Positions 1 through 5,566 of a DNA stretch of 5,566 bases are shown here, piece by piece (the first letter of the stretch is position 1; each line of letters starts with the position of its first letter). The stretch comes from Planctomycetaceae bacterium (GTDB lineage: Bacteria > Planctomycetota > Planctomycetia > Planctomycetales > Planctomycetaceae): the NCBI GenBank assembly GCA_015487825.1, contig WFOZ01000811.1, positions 1 to 5,566 on the forward strand, given 5' to 3'. The notes beneath the pieces are model-generated. The model made no database searches, was not told where the DNA came from, and saw only the letters and a program-made list of their open reading frames with translations. The translations under genes were made by a program, and so were the position numbers.

Positions 1-287
1 CTCGCAAATCGAAACGCCCCAAAGGAAATTGTTACTGCCCGGACAGTTACCGCCGAGCCATTTCTTACGGCATCAAAAAATCCAATCGAGTACGTCAGGC
101 TGCCGATTCGAAAGCGGAATCAATTCCGAATTGGACTCCTTATCAGCTACGACACACCTATGCGACACGCATGCGCCAGCTTCACGGTGTTGAAGCCGCT
201 CAATTGGGACTTGGACACGCACGCACAAATATTGTGGATGTGTATGCGAAAAAAAATCTGTCACTCATTGTAGAACTGGCAAAATAA
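1..287 (+). CDS. Tyrosine recombinase/integrase, C-terminal part (5' end outside window)
   Basis: The frame is open from the left edge (first full codon at base 3) to TAA at 285-287, giving 94 residues. They match the C-terminal catalytic half of a phage-type (tyrosine) integrase. Visible motifs are W-T-P-Y-Q-L-R-H-T-Y-A-T at residues 44-55 (box II, catalytic Arg50), L-G-H at 70-72 (His72) and V-D-V-Y-A at 78-82, where Tyr81 (codon 243-245) is the expected nucleophile. The order and spacing are normal, and the closing stretch after Tyr81 resembles planctomycete integrases. The first residue of the usual H-x-x-R motif is Tyr47 rather than His, a known but less common variant. These enzymes cut and rejoin DNA through a 3'-phosphotyrosine link. 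The N-terminal SAM-like domain and the first catalytic Arg lie outside the window, so it is unknown whether the gene is whole. A small ORF begins one base after the stop. Confidence 0.85.
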   Translation, partial: RKSKRPKGNCYCPDSYRRAISYGIKKSNRVRQAADSKAESIPNWTPYQLRHTYATRMRQLHGVEAAQLGLGHARTNIVDVYAKKNLSLIVELAK

Positions 288-288
288 A

Positions 289-453
289 ATGGATAACAAT
301 ATTCAAGAACAATTAAAGCAAAACCGAGCTGATCAGGCCTGCTTCAGGTTGGGCACAGTCTCACTTGAGCTTTCCGACGAACTAGATTGGATTACGAATC
401 CAGGAACTTATTTTCTTCTTTCAGTTGATTCACTTCAATTCGCAAAGCTGTGA
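289..453 (+). pseudogene. Small unknown ORF directly behind the integrase, probably interrupted by the IS66 remnant
   Basis: An ATG at 289-291 sits one base after the integrase stop and opens a 54-codon frame ending in TGA at 451-453. The first ~38 residues are hydrophilic and protein-like, with a segment LGTVSLELSDELDW at residues 21-34. I do not recognise the family. The last ~15 codons run antisense through the start of the IS66-type transposase fragment (392-532), so the 3' part is probably IS sequence and the original gene was cut near base 390-405. The tight spacing suggests translation coupled to the integrase; no strong Shine-Dalgarno sequence is visible. It could instead be a chance ORF. 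That it is a truncated companion gene of the recombinase is inference. Confidence 0.4.
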
Positions 454-532
454 GTTCATCAAAGAATCGCTGAATGAGCTGATCTTTTTCAGAATGAGAA
501 AGATCAGTAAGGTTTGGCAATTGTAGTGACAT
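392..532 (-). pseudogene. IS66-family transposase remnant, N-terminal ~45 residues only
   Basis: Reading the minus strand from ATG at 532-530 gives 46 codons, stopping at TAA (394-392). The start resembles the N terminus of single-ORF IS66-type transposases: a short Leu/Pro lead, then LSHSEKDQLIQRFFDELTAL (residues 11-30), then a Leu-heptad segment VNQLKEENKFL. In that family the equivalent segment is an S/T-H-A-E-K-D-x-L-I motif followed by a coiled coil. A good ribosome binding site (AAGGAG on the minus strand, plus-strand 541-546) lies 8 bases before the start codon, as expected for a genuine gene start. The family's zinc-finger-like region and DDE catalytic domain (several hundred residues) are absent, so it cannot transpose by itself. 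The stop is probably created by the deletion or insertion junction near 390-405. The call rests on motif memory, not on an alignment. Confidence 0.6.
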
Positions 533-607
533 TTGATAAACTCCTTACCAGATGCTACTACACTAAAATGAAAATCCAGTCCATACCAATTACCGCTGAG
601 TAGTTAC
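392..607 (-). mobile_element. Probable left-end fragment of an IS66-type insertion sequence
   Basis: The stretch upstream of the transposase start ends, on the minus strand, with GTAACTACTCAGCGG beginning at base 607. IS66-family elements commonly begin with GTAA, and the distance from this end to the ATG (about 75 bases) is plausible for an untranslated leader. I see no partner end in inverted orientation between 288 and 392, so the right end and most of the element are lost. The 8-bp target duplication usual in this family therefore cannot be tested. The exact outer boundary is inferred. Confidence 0.45.
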
Positions 608-652
608 AATTTTTCATCAATAGAAAATAGACATTCGGCGTGCTCATGTATA

Positions 653-1033
653 TTGTTGAGCATTGATTGTCATCCGCGCATTTCATTTGTTTTCACATGG
701 TTATTGCTCATAATGCTCTCCCGGATAAATCTATCCCGACATAATCGTCTATCTCGCAGGCGCATTCACAGTCAAACTCAGGTTTCAGAAGTTCAATTTC
801 TGAAGTCGCGGGTTTTACTGATCAATGTGACTGGAGACATTACAACAGATACTGTCTGGGACAACACGCCCGAGCTGTATGTGCTCTCCCAAAATCAGTT
901 GCGAGTCATCAACGGGGCCCGTCTGGAAGCAGATGGAGCCACGATAAATACCAAATTATCGATCGGCCGTTCCGGGGTTGGCACGGTCAATGCCCGGTCT
1001 CCCCCTTGCGCGTTTGTAAACTCATACTGCTAA
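653..1033 (+). pseudogene. Fragment of a secreted beta-repeat (autotransporter/PEP-CTERM-like) protein
   Basis: A 126-codon frame runs from a TTG at 653 (first ATG at 713) to TAA at 1031-1033. Only residues ~57-113 (bases 821-991) look like a known protein type: INVTGDITTDTVWDN, then a Y-V-L, L-R-V-I-N-G-A and L-S-I-G-R-S-G-V-G-T-V-N progression. That pattern is typical of the start of the mature part of large exported planctomycete proteins with short beta-helix repeats, such as autotransporter-associated or PEP-CTERM types. In those proteins the G-x-G-T-V-N-V unit recurs many times; here the frame loses it after one copy and ends about 13 residues later. The first ~50 residues have a hydrophobic run (FVFTWLLLIML, residues 12-22) but then an Arg-rich stretch, and do not form a convincing signal peptide joined to the mature part. 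I take it as a decayed, truncated gene with an uncertain 5' boundary. A short functional gene is possible but less likely. Confidence 0.4.
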
Positions 1034-1129
1034 AGGTCAATTTCTTTGCGTATTGCATATTTTCAAACAGTTTTTTGTGTCGGTTATCAGAATGGACCAA
1101 CCGTGCTGAGCTTTTAGAGTTGACGAGTT

Positions 1130-1723
1130 ATGCAGGACGAACATTCTATCACGAACTTGATTGAGCGACTTCAGGAAGGCGAGCAGGGAGCCGTCCAGCA
1201 GGAGTTGTGGAATCGGTATTATACTCGCCTGGTGCAGGTTGCCCGCAATAAACTGGATGGGTCGCCAAAGCGAGAGGAAGACGAAGATGACGCTGTCCTG
1301 AATGCTTTTCAGTCTTTTTTCTACCGAATCCAGCAAGGTCAGTTTCCCGATCTTTGTGATCGTTCCAGCCTCTGGCCGTTGCTTGTGACGATTACGATTC
1401 GTAAAGCACACCACCAGCGGCGGCGCGCAGCGGCGGAGAAACGAAGGTCGATTCCGCTGAGTGAAAAGGCTTCAAACTGGTTGTTGGATGAACTTCGTGA
1501 TTGCAAACCGACTCCAGAGATTTCAGTCATGGCTGTGGAAGAAGTCCGGAAGATGCTCGATGCTCTTGATAAAGACTCGCATCGGCAGGTCGCTGAATTA
1601 AAACTCCTGGGTTTCACCAATCGCGAAATCAGCGAGAAGCTGGAAGTCATTGAAAGGACGATCGAACGCCGCTTGGTATTAATTCGCAATTGTTGGAGCG
1701 ACTACGGAGACGCATTTGCATGA
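1130..1723 (+). CDS. ECF-type RNA polymerase sigma factor, planctomycete kinase-associated type
   Basis: This 197-residue protein has the two-domain layout of extracytoplasmic function sigma factors. Region 2 spans about residues 13-100: EGEQGAVQQELWNRYY, then the acidic EEDEDDAVLNAFQSFF and FPDLCDRSSLWPLLVTIT, ending in the basic RKAHHQRRRAAAEKR, which matches the planctomycete Sigma70_ECF signature. Region 4 spans about 135-190, with a helix-turn-helix around LLGFTNREISEKLEV (159-173) and RTIERRLVLIRNCW (176-189) for -35 recognition. Regions 1.1 and 3 are absent, as usual. It would direct RNA polymerase to a dedicated promoter set in the cytoplasm. The start at 1130 is preceded only by a weak AGAG (1116-1119). 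The stop overlaps the kinase gene start by four bases, so the two form an operon. No anti-sigma factor gene is present, and control by the adjacent kinase is the natural inference. The target genes are unknown. Confidence 0.93.
   Translation: MQDEHSITNLIERLQEGEQGAVQQELWNRYYTRLVQVARNKLDGSPKREEDEDDAVLNAFQSFFYRIQQGQFPDLCDRSSLWPLLVTITIRKAHHQRRRAAAEKRRSIPLSEKASNWLLDELRDCKPTPEISVMAVEEVRKMLDALDKDSHRQVAELKLLGFTNREISEKLEVIERTIERRLVLIRNCWSDYGDAFA
1706..1709 (+). promoter_or_regulatory. Ribosome binding site of the kinase gene
   Basis: A GGAG lies inside the end of the sigma factor gene, 10 bases before the ATG at 1720. It supports ATG 1720 as the kinase start rather than the in-frame TTG at 1690, which has no comparable purine tract. 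The ATGA overlap at 1720-1723 fits reinitiation by ribosomes finishing the sigma factor. Confidence 0.55.
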
Positions 1724-4700
1724 AATACCAAGACCAGCTTTTAATCGATGAATTGTGCGATCAATTTGAAGCGGAAATATCGACCGGTCGCCGCCCCTGT
1801 ATTGAAGAGTTTCTCAAGAAAGCCGGTGATCAATTACAGAGGCCGCTGTTGCAAAATCTGATTCCGCTGGAAATCATTTATTTGCTTAAACTTGATCAAT
1901 CCGTTGAGGCAACCTCTTACAATAAATTTGGTCAGGAAGCGGGGCAACTCGCCGAACAGGTACTCCACGAGCATCTGTACGCCTGCGAAACTGTTTCAAT
2001 GAAAACCGAAACGGTTGCAGGAACTGTCGATGAGGTTCGTGTCGGCGGTCGAGTTCGATATCGGCTGATCCATCGTTTGGGAAGTGGGGGGTTTGGCGTT
2101 GTTTGGTTAGCCGAACAACTCGAGCCGTTTCGGCGACGCGTTGCGCTCAAGCTGATGAATCGAACGCCAGACAATCTAAATGATGACGGGCAATACAGGA
2201 TGATGCTGGCCCGTTTTGATAGCGAACGTCAGGCGTTGGCACAAATGGAGCATCAGAATATCGCCAAGATTCTGGATGGGGGAACAACCGACGAAAATTG
2301 TCCATTTCTGACAATGGAACTGGCCTGCAGCTCTGCAGATAAACCTGTTAATATTATTCAATACTGTGATCAAAACCGGTTGTCCCTGCGTGAGAGGCTC
2401 AAGCTGTTTCTTGATATATGCTCTGCAGTCATTCATGCGCATCAACGAGCAATTATTCATCGCGATTTGAAACCATCCAATATCCTGATTGCGTTTCAGG
2501 ATAATGAGCCGGTGGTGAAGGTCGTTGATTTCGGGTTGGCCAAGTGGCTCAGCGGGTCTCTGACAGATCTTTCATTACAAACGGGTGCCAACGATGTTGT
2601 AGGGACACTGTTATACATGAGCCCCGAACAGGCTGGCAGAAAGCCGCCTGGTCGGGATTCTGCTTCGGTGGAAAGGCACGATGTTGATACACGTTCCGAC
2701 CTGTATTCGCTGGGAGTCATTCTCTACGAATTGCTTGTCGGCTCAACTCCGATTCAACGGGAAATAATGCTACAGATTGGTCTGCATGAACAGTTGAGTA
2801 TCGTCCTGACTCATGAACCGGAACGCCTGAGTCGTCGCCTGAGTGCTTATGAGGACTCGACTCGTTCTGAAGTGACGCTTTGTCGCCAAATCGATTCGTC
2901 CCGCTTCCAAAGCGAACTGTCCGGCGAGCTTGACTGGATTGTGATGAAGGCGCTCGAGAAAGAAAAAGGAGATCGCTATGAATCAGTCGCTGCCTTCTCG
3001 AAAGATATCGAGAATTATTTGACCGGTTCGCCTGTGAATGCACGGCCTGCGTCTCTTGCCTATACAACAAAAAAGTTCATTCACAGAAACCGGGCTCTGG
3101 TTGGAATTGTGGCGACGATTTTTGTTCTGTTGATTGGCGGAATTGCCGGAACTTCGTACGGGTTATTACAAGCTAACAGCAGTGCCAGCCTGGAACGAGA
3201 GGCAAGACAGGATGCTATTGAAAAAAAACAACTGGCTGAAAAAAAATCGGAAGAAGCTCATCGTGAAACAGAAAGAGCGAAACGTCAGGAACAGATCGCC
3301 AGCCTTGCTCGAACCGAAGCTGAGAAATCGGCTAAACGTTCTGCTGACGTGTTGAAAATTGTGACCGATTCGTTTCTGAGTGCGGATCCCAACGCCGGTT
3401 CTCATGCGAATATGCCTGCGAGTCAAGTGCTGCTCAATGCGCTGCAGAGCCTGAAAAATTCTGAACTGGATGAACAGGGACGAGTTGAATTATTGACAAC
3501 TCTGGCAAGAGCCTTTCTCGGTTTGGGGGATTACGAAGCGGCCATTAGTACCGCCCAGGAAGCGACCAAGATTCTTCGCCAGAATCCACAAGAAAACCAG
3601 GCAAACCTGGCCAAGTTGCTCAATATTCTGGCGATGACGCACCAGCGGGCCGGAAACCTGGATCAGGCGATTTTATTGTTGGAAGAGGTTGTCGGTAAAT
3701 TTGAGGGAGAACATGATGAATTTCAATCGGATGCGTTAGTCGCCAAAAGTAATCTCGCTACTGTCTATCAGGCGGCTGGGAGGGGAAGTGAAGCCTTGCC
3801 GTTGATGGAGCAGACGGTTATGGAAATGCAGAAATACCTCGGAGAAATCAATTCACAAACCATAACGACCATGAACAACTTGTCTGAAATGTACAACAAG
3901 CTGGGCCGCAAAAAAGACGCAATCGCCTTGCTGGAAAAAGTGCTTCGGTTGAGAAAAGAAAACCTGGGTAAGAATCATCCCTTTACCCTTATCGCCATGA
4001 TTAACCTGGCGAACCTTTATAACACTGCTGGTCGAAACAAGGATGCTCTCGACTTACTGCAAGCGGCTTTACCTGTGATGCAAGACAAACTTGGAGAGGA
4101 CCATCCCGACACCCTTGGCTGCGAAAACGTGCTGGCGACTGTGCTTGCTGCCGCTGGTCAACGCAAGCAGGCCAGTGCACTGGCTGAAAAAGTCTGGGAG
4201 GCCAGAAAGTTGAAACTCGGCGAGGATCATCTTCAAACATTGATCAGTCTCAACAATCTGGCTAATCACCTTTTGCATCTGGGGCAAGTTGATCTTGCGA
4301 TTGAAAAGTTTGAACAGGCTCTTGATGGTTTTGACAGAACGCTGGGGCGCGAACATCCGAATTCGGTCTCCTGTGCCATCAATCTCGCTCAAGCCTATCT
4401 GAAAACAGAGCAGGAAGAAAAGGCAATCCCACTACTTGAACGGCAGCTTGCATGGGCTCGGATGGTCGCCAGTAAAGATCACGTGAAAACATTCAGTGCA
4501 GTCAGCCAACTCGCCCATGCTCTCGATGCAGCCGGGCGTACCAAGGAAGCAATCCCACTGTTTATAGAAATTCTGAATATCCGTCGAAGCCAGTTAGGGC
4601 CTGATAACGAAGCAACGATTGGCAGCATGATTAATCTTGGATACCTTTACAACCAACTTGACCAGTTTGACAAGGCGATTTTGATCTTAACAAAGCCGGT

Positions 4701-5250
4701 GGAACTCAGTCGGGGTAACCTCGAGCATACATGGGCCCGTAAAGCTCTGCGAGAAGCGTACCGTAAGTCAGGGAAACATGACATGTTTATGGTAAGTGTC
4801 GAAGCCGATTTGCAATCGGCCAGAAAAGAACATCAGCCAAAATCGATTGAACTGGCTCAGGAGCTTGTCAATTTGGGCGACGATTTGCTTGAAAGCAAAG
4901 ACTATGAACAAGCAGAAGCTTTGCTGCATGAAGGCTATGAGATTCGTCACAAAAAAGAACCGACTGCATGGACAACATTCAATGCTCAATCCCTGTGGGG
5001 AGAATCTTTGTTAGAGCAAAAGAAATACGATAAAGCCCGACCTTTACTTCTTGCTGCCTACAATGGATTGAAGTCATCTCAGACAAAAACAACAACCGAC
5101 ATTCACGTTCGCCTAGTCGAAGCGGTCAATCGGCTGATTCGCCTGACTGAACGAACAGGAGATGATGAGAGGCTGAAACGTTGGAAGGCTGAACTTAAAA
5201 CTCTTCAGAACGAAAGCAAGCGTGAGCCGCTCAAACAGAAGGCGATATGA
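1720..5250 (+). CDS. Transmembrane Ser/Thr protein kinase with C-terminal TPR array
   Basis: The protein has 1176 residues from ATG 1720; the frame also reaches back to a TTG at 1690. Domains in order: a planctomycete-type N-terminal extension (1-110, with ELCDQFEAEISTGRRPCIEE near the start); a Hanks-type kinase domain (~114-434); a basic linker (ARPAS...KKFIHRNR, 441-458); one transmembrane helix (~459-482); an Ala/Glu/Lys coiled coil (~490-545); then TPR-like repeats (~587-1110) and a charged tail. All kinase landmarks are present: glycine loop GSGGFGVV (121-128), Lys144 in VALK, Glu169, HRDLKPSN (247-254, catalytic Asp249), DFG (270-272), SPE (301-303), Asp327 and Arg419. It should therefore be catalytically active. 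The basic residues before the helix place the kinase in the cytoplasm and the TPRs on the other side of the membrane. The kinase presumably phosphorylates Ser/Thr on the co-encoded sigma factor or another partner (inference). There is a ~9-residue insertion after SPEQA. Confidence 0.95.
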   Translation: MKYQDQLLIDELCDQFEAEISTGRRPCIEEFLKKAGDQLQRPLLQNLIPLEIIYLLKLDQSVEATSYNKFGQEAGQLAEQVLHEHLYACETVSMKTETVAGTVDEVRVGGRVRYRLIHRLGSGGFGVVWLAEQLEPFRRRVALKLMNRTPDNLNDDGQYRMMLARFDSERQALAQMEHQNIAKILDGGTTDENCPFLTMELACSSADKPVNIIQYCDQNRLSLRERLKLFLDICSAVIHAHQRAIIHRDLKPSNILIAFQDNEPVVKVVDFGLAKWLSGSLTDLSLQTGANDVVGTLLYMSPEQAGRKPPGRDSASVERHDVDTRSDLYSLGVILYELLVGSTPIQREIMLQIGLHEQLSIVLTHEPERLSRRLSAYEDSTRSEVTLCRQIDSSRFQSELSGELDWIVMKALEKEKGDRYESVAAFSKDIENYLTGSPVNARPASLAYTTKKFIHRNRALVGIVATIFVLLIGGIAGTSYGLLQANSSASLEREARQDAIEKKQLAEKKSEEAHRETERAKRQEQIASLARTEAEKSAKRSADVLKIVTDSFLSADPNAGSHANMPASQVLLNALQSLKNSELDEQGRVELLTTLARAFLGLGDYEAAISTAQEATKILRQNPQENQANLAKLLNILAMTHQRAGNLDQAILLLEEVVGKFEGEHDEFQSDALVAKSNLATVYQAAGRGSEALPLMEQTVMEMQKYLGEINSQTITTMNNLSEMYNKLGRKKDAIALLEKVLRLRKENLGKNHPFTLIAMINLANLYNTAGRNKDALDLLQAALPVMQDKLGEDHPDTLGCENVLATVLAAAGQRKQASALAEKVWEARKLKLGEDHLQTLISLNNLANHLLHLGQVDLAIEKFEQALDGFDRTLGREHPNSVSCAINLAQAYLKTEQEEKAIPLLERQLAWARMVASKDHVKTFSAVSQLAHALDAAGRTKEAIPLFIEILNIRRSQLGPDNEATIGSMINLGYLYNQLDQFDKAILILTKPVELSRGNLEHTWARKALREAYRKSGKHDMFMVSVEADLQSARKEHQPKSIELAQELVNLGDDLLESKDYEQAEALLHEGYEIRHKKEPTAWTTFNAQSLWGESLLEQKKYDKARPLLLAAYNGLKSSQTKTTTDIHVRLVEAVNRLIRLTERTGDDERLKRWKAELKTLQNESKREPLKQKAI
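3478..4737 (+). repeat. Ten in-phase 42-residue TPR units coded within the kinase gene
   Basis: Repeat units begin at protein residues 587, 629, 671, 713, 755, 797, 839, 881, 923 and 965, an exact 42-residue step (126 bases) with no indels. Each has a helix A core of the N-L-A-x-x-Y type, a turn with A-G-R or L-G-R, and a helix B core of the A-I-x-L-x-E-x-x-L type. Several end in L-G-x-D-H-P, as in kinesin light chain-like TPR_10/TPR_12 repeats. The first two lack the L-G-x-D-H-P loop, and further degenerate units (EYEQA/KYDKA type) follow at about 1042-1110. Such arrays usually bind peptides or partner proteins. Confidence 0.85.
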
Positions 5251-5566
5251 GCAGCCTGGCAGTGACTACCTGGACAACGCCAAGCTCTGCTCACATTATC
5301 CCCTAACTTTTTTCAGAATAATAAGTTACACAGTTTAGCACAGTATTGGTTCAAGTAACATCAATAGAAGGATTCATCTACATTGAGTAAATGCAAGGTG
5401 AATGACCCGTAAGACGGTTTTGGAAAACCGTCTTACGGGTCATTCTTTTCTGGTAAACCTGACGCTGTCCAGCTACTCATAGACTCGGTTCCGTACTTGG
5501 AAAGAGAGCCCTTTCATCTGTTCTCAACGGCTACGCCAGCTCAAAGTTGTAGCAAAAGATGAAAAA
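5251..5566. other. Intergenic region without a supportable gene
   Basis: These 316 bases follow the kinase stop codon. Apart from the hairpin at 5400-5445 I see no gene on either strand. One plus-strand frame is open from about 5413 to a TGA at 5560-5562 but has no start codon or ribosome binding site and no recognisable protein. No tRNA-like fold, CRISPR repeat or clear promoter is evident. Confidence 0.6.
5400..5445 (+). terminator. Long perfect hairpin, probable Rho-independent terminator of the sigma-kinase operon
   Basis: Bases 5401-5421 (AATGACCCGTAAGACGG then TTTT) are exactly complementary to 5424-5444, separated only by GG. G5400 and C5445 extend the stem to 22 bp. In practice the closing A-T pairs would open to a small loop. 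A T-rich stretch (TTTTC, 5446-5450) follows the right arm, as in an intrinsic terminator. It lies 150 bases after the kinase stop with no gene between, so it most likely ends that transcript. The stem is longer than most terminators, so a mobile palindromic repeat is an alternative. Confidence 0.7.

Noticed and set aside
73..264. Minus-strand open frame of 63 codons
   Set aside because: It lies antisense to the integrase tail, whose catalytic motifs are clear, and its translation is low in recognisable structure.
784..804. Small inverted repeat TTCAGAA-7-TTCTGAA
   Set aside because: Seven-bp arms in an AT-rich remnant are expected by chance, and no promoter or gene boundary lies beside it.
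1034..1129. Search for a sigma-70-type promoter before the sigma factor gene
   Set aside because: TTGCGT and TTGCAT occur near 1046-1058, but no acceptable -10 box lies at 16-18 bases from either. The promoter may be of ECF type and cannot be named from one copy.
1037..1689. Two minus-strand open frames opposite the sigma factor
   Set aside because: Both are antisense shadows of a clearly coding gene, with no ribosome binding site or known motif.
1690..1719. Upstream TTG start adding 10 residues to the kinase
   Set aside because: It would give a 34-base overlap with the sigma gene. ATG 1720 has a GGAG at suitable distance, the common ATGA overlap, and begins exactly where the family's N-terminal pattern begins.
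3134..3355. Plus-strand 73-codon frame inside the kinase gene
   Set aside because: It is an out-of-frame Lys/Arg-rich shadow of the coiled coil. It matters only as the frame that a +1 slip would enter.
5413..5562. Open plus-strand frame after the hairpin
   Set aside because: It has no start codon and no ribosome site, runs through the hairpin arm, and its translation matches nothing I recognise.

Overview
The window looks like a piece of a planctomycete chromosome of moderate GC (inference). The main evidence is a pair of adjacent genes typical of that phylum: an ECF-type sigma factor with the planctomycete region 2 signature, followed at once by a large transmembrane Ser/Thr kinase that carries the characteristic N-terminal extension, an Arg/Pro-rich juxtamembrane linker and a long C-terminal TPR domain. 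The tyrosine recombinase tail at the left edge and the IS66-type remnant also match planctomycete accessory DNA.

Layout. Bases 1-1129 are a mosaic of incomplete genes. They hold the last 94 codons of a tyrosine recombinase, which is cut by the window edge. A small ORF starts one base after its stop codon and appears to be interrupted. An inverted remnant of an IS66-family transposase follows (first ~45 codons, its ribosome binding site and a probable element end). Last is a fragment resembling the beta-repeat N-terminal part of a secreted/exported planctomycete protein, which runs out of frame or out of homology after about 57 residues. This part reads as a recombination or insertion scar.

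Bases 1130-5250 are an intact two-gene operon. The sigma factor (197 aa) and the kinase-TPR protein (1176 aa from the preferred start) overlap by four bases (ATGA), so their translation is probably coupled. The likely model, by analogy with other planctomycete ECF/STK pairs, is that the membrane kinase senses a signal, possibly through the TPR array outside the cytoplasm, and controls the sigma factor by phosphorylation or contact. No anti-sigma factor is visible.

Bases 5251-5566 contain no supportable gene. Their one clear element is a 22-bp perfect hairpin at 5400-5445 followed by a short T-rich stretch, probably the operon terminator.

Nothing here is a clearly new system. The points most worth a second look are the exact 42-residue phasing of ten TPR-like units, two A8 tracts just after the transmembrane segment where slippage would release a kinase without TPRs, the unusually long hairpin, and the layered gene remnants upstream.
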